DNA from: Anthostomella pinea
Taxonomy: Eukaryota > Ascomycota > Sordariomycetes > Xylariales > Xylariaceae
Assembly: GCA_963556695.1 (NCBI GenBank)
Contig: CAUWAG010000003.1
Span: 8,680,001-8,744,000, forward strand
Direction of reading: 5' to 3'
Length of the DNA: 64,000 nucleotides
Positions 44,879 through 56,528 of this stretch are shown piece by piece. The notes beneath the pieces were generated by a model, which worked only from the letters and a program-made list of their open reading frames with translations, did not search any database and was not told where the DNA came from. Numbering within the stretch: the first letter of the stretch is position 1; every line of letters starts with the position of its first letter. Both the position numbers and the translations under genes were made by a program.

Positions 44879-45461
44879 GGTGCTCACGCCGGCCGACGAC
44901 GCCTTCCACGTCGAGAAGGCGCCCTTCAGTGTGCCCTTCGTGTGCGGCTGCCGCAACCTGCCCGAGGCCCTGCGCCGCATCGCCGAGGGCGCCGCCATGA
45001 TCCGCACAAAGGGCGAGGCCGGCACGGGCGACGTCGTCGAGGCCGTCAAGCACATGCGCACCGTCAAGGCCGACATCGCCAGGGCCAAGGCCGCGCTGCA
45101 GGAGGGCGGCGACCTCGCCATCAGGGCGCTGGCGCGGGAGTTCGGCTGCGACGCCGCGCTACTAAGACAGACGGCCGAGCTGGGTCGGCTGCCCGTCGTC
45201 AACTTCGCCGCGGGCGGTGTGGCGACGCCGGCGGACGCGGCCCTGATGATGCAGCTGGGCTGCGACGGCGTCTTCGTCGGCAGCGGCATCTTCAAGTCGG
45301 GCGACGCGGCCAAGCGGGCCAAGGCCATCGTGCGGGCTACCACGCACTTCCGCGACGCCAAGGTGCTGGCCGAGTGCAGCGAGGGTCTGGGAGAGGCCAT
45401 GGTGGGCATCAGCGTCAACAGCATGAAGCCCGAGCAGAAGATGGCCGGCCGCGGATGGTGA
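44484..45461 (+). CDS. pdx1: Pyridoxal 5'-phosphate synthase subunit PDX1 (PdxS/SNZ family)
   Basis: Synthase subunit that makes PLP from ribose 5-phosphate, glyceraldehyde 3-phosphate and ammonia supplied by PDX2; cytosolic, usually a dodecamer. Single intact exon, 325 residues, close to family length plus an Ala/Ser/Thr-rich N-terminal extension of about 30. Catalytic features: Asp51 in VIMDV, Lys108 in [12 protein letters not shown] (covalent sugar intermediate), Lys176 in [13 protein letters not shown] (second lysine) and the phosphate-binding [14 protein letters not shown] and [11 protein letters not shown] loops. The start ATG at 44484 follows a pyrimidine-rich leader. Head-to-head with PDX2. 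Confidence 0.97.
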
Positions 45462-45709
45462 TTACTGGACCGACGTCGGCGGTGACATTATCTTCATGTA
45501 TTGTGCCCATGAGCATTAGATCACACACATACACACAGACACACAGAGAGGGCATATTATAGCGAGACCATAATCTGCAATTCTGCTACCAGACCCCCCC
45601 GTTCGACTTGGTGTCGTGATCTTGCGTGCCACTCAGCCCTGCTCCAACCAACCAACACCGTACCGCGAGCCCATATCTACCTACCTAAGTACCCTAACAT
45701 AACAAGGCT

Positions 45710-46755
45710 TCAGGCAGCCAAACCATTCCAAATCGCATAACTCAACGTCTCATTCGGCGTAAACCATCTCCCCAAACAAGGCTCCGCCCTTACCACCAGA
45801 TCGGCCACCATGCGCCCGAACACGACGGTGCCCCGGGGATTCAAATGCGTCGTGTCGGTGCCGTTCCAGTTGTACGCCCACGCGGCGGTCTTGCCGATGG
45901 CGTCCACATAGGCCAGGCTGGCCGCGTTGAGGTCGATAACCGTGGAATTTGTGGCCGCGGCCGCTGCTATGGCGGCTAGGCGCTGGTCGTGTAGTGAGTC
46001 CGTCGCGTTGTTGTCTTGGTCAGCGCCGGCGGGGATCGCGCGCCGGGTTAGGGAGGAGGTTAGGAGCTGTGTTGCCCTTGGGTGAGTTTTTGGACGGTGG
46101 TATGTGTGCGTATGTGTGCTTGTAGGCACGTGGGCTTGAAGGTATGCTTGGAGGTATGTTCGACGGCTGACGGCGGTGGTTGGGCACTTACGGGTGTACC
46201 GCCAAGCGCCTTGACCTCGTTGGCGAAGTTGATGAGGTTCGTCTGATACGTCTCAAACGTGACGTTATTCTCAGCCTTCTGATCATTATGTCCGAACTAA
46301 TCCAACCCATCCATCATATCAGTATCAGTATCAATATCAGTTTCCGCTCCCTCTCCCTCTCCCTCTCCCTCTCCCTCTCCCTCCCCCTCTTACTCTTACT
46401 GCTTGCTTCTCGCACGCACGCATAAACCAAGGCACCGGTGAGTGATACTAACACTGATCGTAACATAACACTCATACTCATCCGCATTATCCCGCAGATG
46501 CGTCGTGATATCCGACCAGTTCCCACCGCGTATGTACGACACGGTCGTAGCGCCGCTCTGTCCGATATTGACGCCCCAGGCTGGGCTGATCAGCGGGGCT
46601 AGGAACCCGTCGCCCCAGCCGCCGTCGTAGGCTGTCGTCGAGTCGCCTGCTAGGAAGAAGGCTGGTGTTTTGCTCCCGCAATATTCGTCTCCTGGTGGTG
46701 CCGCCGCCCGGGCTGCGAGGGCGCTGGCTGCGATTATGGACCACGGTTTGTGCAT
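45710..46755 (-). CDS. Secreted SGNH-hydrolase, rhamnogalacturonan-acetylesterase-like (CE12 type)
   Basis: Extracellular esterase of the GDSL/SGNH superfamily closest to rhamnogalacturonan acetylesterase, which deacetylates pectin. Three exons (46755-46453, 46296-46192, 46066-45710), all in phase 0, 254 residues, the usual size. A signal peptide occupies about residues 1-19. Block I is FFLAGDSTT with the catalytic Ser39. Block III is FGHND (102-106), rebuilt exactly across intron 1 (CYVTIS|FGHND). TSSLTRR follows intron 2, and the catalytic Asp207/His210 lie in TDTTHLNPRG. Intron 1 (156 nt) contains a CTCCCT microsatellite. Substrate is inferred from the family. Confidence 0.9.
46347..46390 (+). 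repeat. CTCCCT microsatellite within an intron
   Basis: About seven tandem CTCCCT units in intron 1 of the acetylesterase-like gene. On the sense strand it is a purine tract between donor and acceptor. Confidence 0.9.
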
Positions 46756-47730
46756 GGTGTAGAGATTATAGCAGTACGGAAATCATAGCTAGCCTCGCAA
46801 CAGATGAAGAGTCTTCGTTCCTACGCTTCCCTTTTGTAGTTTTACACGGATTTACATAGCTAGGGCCAAGAGCGAGCGACCTGCCTTCAGCGACTCGGGT
46901 ACAGGTTATATACGAACTTCCCCTCGCCCACCGCGCCGCGTAGCAAGCACTTTTCGGATATATCCACGAGCGTCTCCCTCCGTTCTACCGGTAAAGAATG
47001 TCTCGCTTGGTCGCCTGCATGAAATTCCTAGGATTTCGCGAGGGTATAACCCGAGGTTGTATTACTTACTCCAAAGCCCATCGGTGTCAGTGGAGCGCCG
47101 CGCGTAGCTCGATAGCCCAACATCTTCACAAACTTCCACCAACCGCTTCAGCTCAGGTCGTGGGACGCAGGGTAGGCGTTTGACTGTCCGCGGACCACAA
47201 GTACATACCACATTGCACTTCTAGTTCGCACCACAGTTATACACTTTTGACAGGCGAACGTGTTGAAAGATTCCATGGTAGGCAGGGTGGGCGCGTAGTC
47301 ATGTCTTGGCAGCGTCTACCTGCAAGCTTCAGCTGTGCCGAAGAACATGCAAGAACAGATTCATGTTACCATTCCCATCCCTGGGCGACTGACGGATTAA
47401 CCTCCAGACTGCCCCCCATGTATGCGCTCCCCAGGGTCCCTCCGGTCTCTCGCTAGAGGAGCTTCCAGACAATCAGGGCCGGACCTCACCTACATGGCCC
47501 GGCTTCTATCAGTCATGTTTGACTTCTAATCCCCTTTACAATCAGCAGTCACCGCATGACGTGATGGGTTGACCTGGGCATCAACATGTGCCTTCAACCG
47601 CGCTCACGGCATCTCGTTAGGTTCGTAGCATTATGTCCTGGACTAACTCGATCGAACTCCGCTGCTCTCCCACGACCCAAACGCCCAACCTGGATACTCC
47701 AGGTACAGTAACCCCGAAGACTCGCTGTAT
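46756..47730. other. Intergenic, no gene seen
   Basis: 975 bp between two minus-strand genes: the acetylesterase-like promoter and the phospholipase D 3' region. No supported features. Confidence 0.5.
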
Positions 47731-50497
47731 TTAGGTGTAGATACTTTCGGTCCACGAGTTGACCTGCAACCCAGCCTCGGCCATGTTGGCATCCTTCAGG
47801 TAATCCAGCGGCATCCACACAAGATGGCCCTTGATCTGATCCAACTTCTTTCGAATGTCTTCTGCAGGTTGGAACCGGTCAAAGATGTGTCCGGCTTTGA
47901 CTCCCTTGGGTGGCAGGAAAACGTTGTAGTCGTCGAATGTTTTGACTGTGCACAGTTAGAATTGAAGTCAGGCCACTATAGGCACGAGATACTCACCGTT
48001 GTCGTCGGGATCGGCATGGAACAAGTGCCTGAAGACTTCGGTATTCTTCGTAGCACTCGAGGTCCACATATTCCAGAGGTTTTCGCTCAGCGGATCCTCG
48101 ACAAACTTGTAGGTGTCATCCCTATCCCATATGTCATTGGGCGAGTACTTTCCCGGTGGCTGCGCGTTGGGATCATCGCTCGCATCGTGCTCCTGAGGAG
48201 GAAGCAAGCCCAAGTGTTCGCGCCAGAGGTATCGGCGAAGTGTGACTGCGTGTCTCCCCGCTTCGAAAGGCTGGCCGTCCATGGTGCTCTGAATCCTGTC
48301 GGTATCCTCCATCACAATCGAGAGTTCGCTGTCGTGGTCACCCTGCTGACTGCGGTCATTGAGATTGCTGGATCCGCAGATTACGATGCGATCGTCGACA
48401 ATGAGGAGTTTTCCATGGATATAGAGCTCCTCCTGGATCCAATTCTCGACTTCCTCCATGGGTTCACCTTCCCAGATTTCGTCCGAGAGCTTGCCAGGAG
48501 CGGCCATGGCGTGATGCGCCACGGTGGACGAGGACTTGGTTTCTTGGGCATCCTGCCTGGCTGCTTCGAAACGCCGTTTGGCGTCGGTGCTCTTGGTGTC
48601 CTCCTTCTGCTCCCTCTGCTCTTCAGCCTTGCCCATATGCTCATCGCGTTCACCCTCGACATCCTTGCTGCCGTGTATCCCCTCTCTCATGACCTCCTCA
48701 GCCTCTGCGCGTTGGACCTCTTGATACTTGACGCCAGATACCTCTTCCTGCTTCTTGATGGAAGGCGTCTTGTCCAGGCGGTCGTAGGACCGCAGGTTGA
48801 AAAGGAAGATGTGGTTCGTCGGGTCAACGCCCTCTTTTCGTATCTGCTCGAAGATGGAATGCTCGCCCCGGCAAATCGACTTGTACTGATAGTCCATGAT
48901 AGCACGTGTGCCTGTGGCAGCATCGTCGCGGAGATCGCCCGCGAAGCCGGGTATGGCTGGGATGATGATTATGACGCGGAATTTGCGGCCCTCCTTGCCA
49001 GCCCTGACACAAGCATCTACAATGGATCTCCCAATGGTGTTGTGAATCGGGGCTTGTTGGTCGCCAGTGGCTGTGATGAAGAACTGGTTCTCGATGTAGA
49101 CGAAGTGCTGCGCCTTACGAATGACCTCCGAGTACGCGTTCTGAATGGAATGATCCCTGAGAATGCCGCTGGACCAGTCGGCGCTGGAGCGGACGATCTG
49201 TGCATGTACAGTTCCCCGGTTATCGAGGTTCTTGGACTCCAGAGGCGTCAAGGGGTGAAGGACGTAATCGCCCACGGGATGTTTCGGCCGCTGTACGCCC
49301 ACCAAATCCTCATCCTGATCTGTGCGACCCCTTAACATGAGCCAGTCAAATCTGTCGTCTCGTTTATACTTGTCACGCTTTACAAAATTCCAGCGCAGGA
49401 CAAAGTGCTCTGCAATGTCGTAGACACAGGGCCCGATAACGCCCATGGCCACATCGTGCCACGGCATACGGCCGTATTCGGCCTTGCTCAGCTCGTTCTC
49501 CTTCCAGTCCTCGACCCTCTGGAAGTCCATTACCCGATTGTTATTGAAGTCCTGGCCCGGCCAGATCTCATTAGCCACTCCCTCCGGGTGGACATCGGAA
49601 AGAGGGTGCTGGTGGTTATCCCAGCGGCCGAAGCACAGGTCGAGGCCTCCAATGAAGGCCATGGCATGGTCGATGACGATGAATTTCTCGTGATGCGCCC
49701 AGTAGAAGGTCATGTCGGCGGCATTTTCAAGGACGTTGTGGTCGGGGTGGCGCATGATTTTGATGTTGCCATAGCCCGGAGAGCCTTCGGGACAGAGGCT
49801 CTGTAGAGCATGTTTGGTGTGCGCCGAGTTGCAGGTGATGGCAGCTTCGACCTCACGATATACGATGACGTAGATCTTGACACCAGCCTCGGCGCGGCGC
49901 TTCAGGATGCGGTCTAGGCGGAAGTCCTGGTTGAAGTAGGGCGGCCTGCGCATGAACAGCTCCGGCGAGAGCCACCAGTCTTCAATGTAAATGGTCTCCT
50001 TGGCTTGCTCGAGGGCTACCGATACGGCCTGAAAGAGCGAGTAAGTTTTACAGGGCCGGGTGCAATTGACTGGCCGGACTCACCCAGAAATAGTCCCTCC
50101 CGTCGACATACCATTTGATCAGGTTGTTGTCGCGCTCAGGGAAATAAGACTCGAAGCGGTGCTCTCCGGCGATGTTACTACGCTTCTGATCGGTGGCCTT
50201 CTCATGCGCCTCGTCATGACGATGCCCCGGGTTCAACTGGAGGGATGCATCATGATTAGCATGGTTGGACGGGGCGGGCCAAGTGGGCTTCACGGGCAGC
50301 CTACGAGATTTGCGAATTTCCCAATCTTGTGTCTGGAGAGTGGATGGTCAGATATGACAGTTTGAGGCTTCGGACCAGACGTACTTCTGGTGAATGAGGC
50401 TGATCTTGGCGTCGTGGAGTTTGGTGTCCTTGAACTTCTCTTTCAACCCATGCAAGAAGCCTGAGTGGTCCCCGTCTTGATCCTTTGAGGCGGACAT
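47731..50497 (-). CDS. Phospholipase D (two HKD motifs)
   Basis: Hydrolyses phosphatidylcholine to phosphatidic acid and choline at cytoplasmic membrane faces. Five exons (50497-50385, 50332-50305, 50236-50084, 50028-47997, 47945-47731) with introns of 51-68 nt give 846 residues. The 28-nt second exon is needed to keep frame (HKIGKFANL|LNPGHRHDE). Conserved blocks: IKWYVDGRDYFWAVSVALEQ, IYIEDWWLSPEL, first HKD HHEKFIVID (about 211-218), GGLDLCFGRWD, PWHDVA, YIENQFFI and second HKD IHGKLLIVDD (about 634) with GSSNLNDRS. A charged, low-complexity insert lies before the second HKD. No PX or PH domain is seen at the N-terminus, so this is the short fungal PLD form rather than a full Spo14-type protein. 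Confidence 0.93.
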
Positions 50498-52114
50498 GAT
50501 TGATGGGTAGTGTTACCGGGATACGACGGTTGGCCTGTGTAGCTTGTATTTGGATATCTAAGGTATGGGTATGGGTGTATCACAAACAAAGATGGCGACC
50601 AACACATCAGCCAGACACAGTAACGAAGCACGGGGTCGGGGTGCCAGTAAGCAAGGCGAAAGCGAAAGCGAAGACGGCTAGAGTGTGGGATTGCGAACAG
50701 CCGGACGGAAGAGGGTGATATAAACAATGTAGGTAGTGTCGACTGAAGAAAACGTCGTCATGGGGCTGGCCGGCCGCTACCTAACACTACCTTGGTATTT
50801 AATAAAGGTCAAGGGGTAGAAAAGCAGGTTTGGTCGGGTATTGCAGACGCCCACAGCCGGGGATGGGGGAGGCAGCGATCGAAGCTGCGAAGGTTGCCGG
50901 CTTCCGGTTCTAAAGGTACCTAATAAGTAGGTACCTATCTAGCTGAGGAACGGACTCAATGTCTGGAGGCTGGGGCGGGACACCTGCACCTGCATCGAGC
51001 ACGTGCAGGGTCCTGAGGCTCAAGTGCTTGTTACATGTATCGTTACCAGATCTTATGTTTCATCTTCAGCCCGCTCGCAACAGGCCGTCACTCTCCCACG
51101 GTCGAGGACTGGAGTCTGAGGACTCTCGTTGTCACTGTCCAGTCAAGGGATCAGATCCCCCTTTCAGCCCGCCCTACAGCCATGTGCATGTGCCTCCAAA
51201 AGTCCCAAGGTTGCATGCAGCGGCAGGCAGGCCGATCCTCGAGATGCAGGTGCCAAGACCGGGTAGCCGCCATTAGCCAGGAATTAGCCAGGAAAGCAAG
51301 CTTCTGCGATGCGACTATTTGTACCTGGCAGCTGCCTGGGCTGTAGGCTACCTAGGTATGTACTGTAGGTATCGACACCGGAACCCCGCTGTCAGCTTGA
51401 AATACCTCTCTACAGCCCAGATGACGTCAATCACAGTCGTTGTCGTCCATCCTTGGGTTGATCAGATGGATTAGATCAGCCACAGGGATGCGCATTTGAT
51501 TAAACTACATACCAAGTTTCCCACGATGCCTCCTCTTTAGGAGATTGGTCTCGTGATATTTGGTTATTGAGAGCTGTTCAAGTTGGTGTAAGTACCAAGC
51601 GGGTTCTGTGTAGGTGTGCTGCTTTGCAATGACAAGGTGGCTTGAGGGCGCTCCCACCGTATCAGCTGTGCTCCAGAAGGCTCTCATTGATATTTCATAC
51701 AACTAAAACAACGACTGCAAGACAGCCCTGGAGACGGGATCTCCTAGTGAAAGAAGACGACGGGAGATTTACAGATTAGTCCAGGTTACAGATAAAACAA
51801 TCGTGGACCCTGGACCCCTCCAGAGATGTGGCTGGTGCACCAGCCCTGCCGCATTGTTGCCCCTCCTGCCCCTCCTGCCCCTCCTGCCCCTCCACATGCC
51901 CCTCACCAAGCCACTTGCAGGTCCAACCACATGTTGACACCCGTTCCCATTCATCTCCTGAAGCCACTTCGATATCTACTTTGGCTCTATTGACCGCCCT
52001 TCCCCAGAACTCAACATCACTCCTTTTCTACAAGAGAGACAGAGAGCGACTGTTTTCTGTCTACTATTTCGCGTGATACCCTCTTTCTGCACCTGTCATT
52101 GAACAACTGCAATC
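50498..52114. other. Intergenic, divergent PLD and GLTP upstream regions
   Basis: 1.6 kb without a supported gene. It holds the promoters of both flanking genes and a 9-bp tandem repeat at 51859-51893. Confidence 0.5.
51859..51893 (+). repeat. GCCCCTCCT minisatellite
   Basis: Nearly four tandem 9-bp units, about 220 bp upstream of the GLTP start codon. Confidence 0.9.
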
Positions 52115-52941
52115 ATGTCTGCACCCGCCTTCCCAGCTGGTGGAACGCTGCTGCAGACGTTCAAGCGCTCCTTCGCTGATGTTCCCATCGACGCAGAAAA
52201 GGAGAATGCCATCGCCACCACCGAGTTCCTTGACGCTGCCGAGTCCCTCACCACCATGTTCGGTATGCCTAGCCAGACGGACACTGATCTTTCCACGTCG
52301 TAAAGCGGCAGCTCACCAATTCGCTTGCAGATGCCCTTGGATCCGTGGCCTTTTCCCCTGTCAAGTCGGACATGCTGGGCAACATCAAGGTACTAGGACA
52401 GCATACCCGTCTGTCGCCACGGACCACTCGTTCTAACCGCTTGGTCTCAGAAAATCCGTGAGCGCCAGCTCGTTGCCCCTGCCGAATCCACGACTCTCCA
52501 GGAGCTTGTCATCAACGAGCTCAAGACCAAGAAGCACGTCGCTACTGAGGGACTCGTGTGGCTCGTCCGGTATGTCAACCGCCTACATTTATTATTTACT
52601 AGCCGCGCAATTGTCCAAAGCACCAACTAACTGGTCGCCATCACAGAGCCCTGGACTTCACGTGTATTGCACTGAGCCAGAACTTGGCCAATGAGTCCGA
52701 AGAACTCTCTGCCTCGTTCCGAAACGCATACGGCAACACTCTCAAACCCCACCACGGCTTTCTCGTCAAGCCCGTCTTCTCCGCCGCCATGAGCGCCTGC
52801 CCCTACCGCAAGGACTTCTATCCCAAGCTGGGAGCCGATCAGGCCGCCGTTGGTCTCGAGATGCGCGGCTACCTACACGCTCTCGAGAAGATCGTTGCCA
52901 TATTGAAGGGTTTCCAGGACCGCAAGGAGGCCAAGTGGTGA
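52115..52941 (+). CDS. het-c2: Glycolipid transfer protein (HET-C2 type)
   Basis: Cytosolic carrier that moves glycosphingolipids between membranes. The Podospora orthologue is the heterokaryon-incompatibility protein HET-C2. Four exons (52115-52262, 52331-52389, 52451-52569, 52647-52941), introns of 61-77 nt, 206 residues, the normal length. Glycolipid head-group residues are present: Asp63, Asn67 and Lys70 in VKSDMLGNIKKI, Trp106 in GLVWLVRAL, and His145 in KPHHGFLVK. PVFSAAMSACPYRKDF and the C-terminal LHALEKIVAI helix are typical. All splice joins restore the fold sequence. Whether it acts in non-self recognition here cannot be judged from sequence. Confidence 0.94.
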
Positions 52942-55301
52942 TCAAGGGATGGAAACACCGTGTACGGGCCCATGCATCCGAGCGCCGGTGCAGAATTACG
53001 AGCGACATCATCTCCTTGGTCTAGAACATGGGTATGGCCGGTGGCCGGCCGGGTACGTCGAGACACAAAACACGCTTTGATCCGTAGACGACTCTTGGTT
53101 CCCATTGTGAATTATGACGAGCAAAAGGGATCCTTGAGCCAAAAGAAACAAAGGGGTCTAGAGAACATCGCGTGGAAAAAGTGCGCTCGATAGCAGGAAC
53201 TGGAATGCTGGTGAATCAGACCGCCTCCAATACTAGAGTGCGCTGGATCCGGATCCATGCTTCCGTATATGAAACCTGTCCAACACCCTCCATGCCATTC
53301 CATCCCTCATTCGAGGAGTGCCACGTCTGGCTCAATTGGGTGCTTTAGCTGGCGAACATTACCAGTAAAGTTTGACTCCTGCACGGGGGTAAAATATAAC
53401 TAATTGTTCAGGACTGCCCAGATCCACCAAAGCCTCTTGTTGCCCGTTTTCCCACCGGCGTTTGTTGCGCTCGGTTATCGAAGTCTCAGGTAGCCGGAGA
53501 ACAGGAGCTCGTGGGCTATTTCCTTGGAAGACGTGAGCTTACAAAGAGACCCCCTGAGCCTGCCAGTACTCCATCATCCAAGTATGTCTTCGTTCACCCG
53601 CGCTCGATTATGGCCCCCAGGGGCTACAGGGATCATCAGAGGCCACGACCATCCCTAGGTAGACCTTCGCCTTCGCAGGCTCAAAGACGGCGATCAACAG
53701 CGTCCGACAGCGGTCGTGATATACCTATACTGCGGAGTTGCCGATCACCAACGCGACAATGGCTTTCCCAGCCTCGTCTGGGGCGCCACCCGTCACCACG
53801 ACCCGTTCCGTGTGGATCTACCCTCACTGAGATGTCTTATACGCACCTTGAGGCCGCCGAGTTTACGTGTTGTTATAATGATATCGCCGCCACCACCTAT
53901 TTGCTTCTCCCAAGGTTGTTGATCGCGATGGACCCGGAAGGGAAGGCTGCTCAGCCGGACTGAGACATTGCGTTCACACCGCCTTTCAAGTTGGTTGCTG
54001 CTAGGTACGTACCTAGGCACGAATGCCATGATACGACAGCTTGACGTTAGCTGATAACGGATGGGAAGTTTGAGTGTCGACATTTTCCCACGAATATGCC
54101 TTGCCTCTGGAGAAACCCAACCCCTTGAATGTCCAATCGAGGCTGGTCTCTCATATTACTCTTGTATTGACGTGGAATCATGCATTACAAGACCTTTTAT
54201 CATATGGACTGTGCCGAGCAGTGACGACGTAAGTTCTGGGGTATTCTTTGACCATCATGATTCACAGCGCGCAATGGTATGAATGACGGTATAATTCTAA
54301 TAATAGGAAAACGTGACGCCCCAGTTCCGAGGCAGATAGCTGCAATGCAGGTGTCCAGGATGGTAATGCGTAGCGGCTCTACATGCTAGGGGGTATCTGA
54401 TCGACTGCCAACGAGCACCACCTGTGGCTCATTAGGTACTCCAATTCCTTGCAATCTCGTATGCCCCACAACAGCCCTTGACTAACAATTGCAAGGGCAT
54501 TTACTACCTATTTTGTAGGTCTTCCTGATAAGCGCTAGTACCTGCGACACGGGCAAAGATTGCCTGAACAGAAAGTACTGCAGCTTGATTGGTGAATCTC
54601 CATAGAGATGTGGCAAAGACCCCTGATAGTACCAGCCACATCCCTAGGTGGTGCTCGCTGGCAGTCGATCAGATAGATCCGTCTATAATGGTAACTGCCG
54701 AAGGAACCATAGACCCCGTAAGGTTCTATACTAGAGGATCCTACATATTATCGCAGATAATTATAGACCAGAACTTTGCGTGTTTCTAACAGGCAAAATA
54801 CCGGTCCGAACCTAAATGTTCCTTCCATGTGGAACCGCTAACCATTCCATTACCATCCTGGACACCGGTAGCTACAGGTCACTTGAGACCTTCTCATGCT
54901 ACGCCCGACCTCGAGAGCCGGCCCGATCCAGCTTGAATCGATGCTACTCCATCGGTGGCCGACAACGGGCTCCAGAGACAGTTTGAGCTTGAATTTTGCA
55001 TCAAACAGTGCCCCTGGCAGCAGCGTGGCGGAGCACGAAGACCCAGCCTCCCATCGATGGATCTTCGAAGGCGAAGGAAGGCACCGACTTCGCCCTCGAC
55101 AGGAACGTGTCCAAAACATACCAGGGGGTGATGGATCAGATCGTGGACATAAGGAGGAGTGTATACATTGACCAGCGCCTCCTCTTGCTGCCCCTTCCGC
55201 TGGCCAGCATCATCGTCGTTCTTGTTCGCTTCAGTGGCCCCATCGCAGACCTGCACTCTTCCGACCAGGACTTTCACCCGGTCTGATCGAATGTGGCGAT
55301 A
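52942..55301. other. Long intergenic region, no convincing gene
   Basis: 2.4 kb. The frame at 53511-53963 and the alternative at 53716-53922 (IYLYCGVADHQRDNGFPSLV) are the most protein-like but share no recognised motif and conflict in frame. A frame at 54996-55286 ends in a hydrophobic segment without family support. Confidence 0.4.
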
Positions 55302-56103
55302 ATGAGGACTTCGCTCTTCCTCGGTCTGGCCGGCACGGCGCCTACGGCGCCTTTAAACTCCGGTCAAGTTGCATCTTGTTACCCTGCCTCGTCTTCGTCA
55401 ACCGGCTTCCACCTGGTGGCCAACGTGACCGAACCTTCGACCGACCTCACTCCCTCGGTGAACGGCTGGGCATTGGAAGCCATCCATACGGGCGCCGGAC
55501 TGAGCGATGTCATCCTTTAGCCAAAGAGAGCCGAGAGCCACGGCATGATATTCTACCAGAACGGTAACGATGAGCGCCCCCAAGGCCACACTGAAGATGG
55601 AGACTGACACAAGTGCAGGAACCGCAGAAGAGATTCGGGACGGTCGCGGGAGCATCATAACCGACGGCGGCACACCCGCTTTCCCGTTTGGGATCTACAT
55701 CCAGGCGGAGGACAGGTTCGACACAGCGTATCCGGCCGAGCACGCCATGACTATCCAGCTCGGTTCCGGCACGACGAGAGTCTCGCTGGCGACTCTTCCC
55801 AGCCCATACTCGTATCTCACGGGTGGCGCGCAAGGCCTCTTCGTCGCCTGCCCTCGCACCATCGCTTATTATGGCGCCGAGTTTGTGGTCGTCCGCTTTG
55901 CCTACGACACCGTTGACTCGGATCCTACACTTAACGCTAACGAGCACAACGTCCCTGAGGGGTGCACTGCGATCAACCTCCTCCCTGAGTGCGATACTCT
56001 GCCGGAGCTTTTTGGGGGCGGCGTATCGAGCCATGAGTTTGCGGCTACCTCGAGGTGCTACGAGGATGTGGCGGCTATTGACTGGTCGGATTGTGGTCCT
56101 TGA
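55302..56103 (+). pseudogene. Broken secreted-protein gene (fungal DUF7907-like)
   Basis: The first part (55302 to TAG at 55518-55520) encodes a short signal-like N-terminus and FHLVANVTEPSTDLTPSVNG. The same frame continues past the stop with HGMIFYQNGNDERP. A one-base shift at the C5 run (55577-55581) then leads into the second part, ending 56103: ITDGGTPAFPFGIYIQ, ECDTLPELFGG and a Cys-rich end. The order and spacing look like one secreted fungal protein of about 265 residues, interrupted by one stop and one frameshift. Similarity to the DUF7907 family is from memory and moderate. Function unknown. Decay or sequence error could both explain it. Confidence 0.55.
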
Positions 56104-56528
56104 GCTTTTCATGATGTATCATGGCATTGCCCTGTTAGAGAAACTCGTGCGAATCATATGTGGTATATGTGGAACGATCCCTATTGCGTAATGACCTTGG
56201 GTCTTTTGGTCTGAGAGTTTCCTATTGAGAGACGACGTCTCTTGGACGGGCACCAACCCCTACGGAACGGTCCCTCTTGTACAAGTCATAAGCTACGGTA
56301 TTCGTTGTTCATAATCAACACTTACACTCTGAATCCACATCGACAAACCCGCGGACTGAGAGCACAATGAAACCTATATTTATTGAATAGACTATTCATG
56401 GCTGCCGACCCTCGCACGAAGAAATCAACATTCTCTCCGGAGGAGGACGCGTCCCAAAACAAATCCCAAGTCAAAGACTGAGAGAGAACCACCAGGTAGG
56501 CGGGTCTCTCCCCAAACTCGAACCCCTA
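56104..56528. other. Convergent intergenic, no gene seen
   Basis: Lies between a plus-strand and a minus-strand gene end; holds two 3' regions. Confidence 0.5.

Noticed and set aside
44831..45562. Arg/Gly-rich 243-codon frame and an antisense frame at 44861-45424
   Set aside because: Both overlap PDX1, which is complete and conserved; composition is that of an out-of-frame GC-rich gene.
46347..46390. CRISPR-like or other structured array
   Set aside because: Simple hexamer microsatellite inside an intron; no spacers.
47824..49335. 503-codon open frame on the plus strand
   Set aside because: It is antisense to the phospholipase D exon, which has both HKD motifs and clean splicing; the open frame follows from the codon bias of the real gene.
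53511..53963. Hypothetical 150-residue protein
   Set aside because: Low-complexity Arg/Ser/Pro composition and a competing frame; no motif or intron support.
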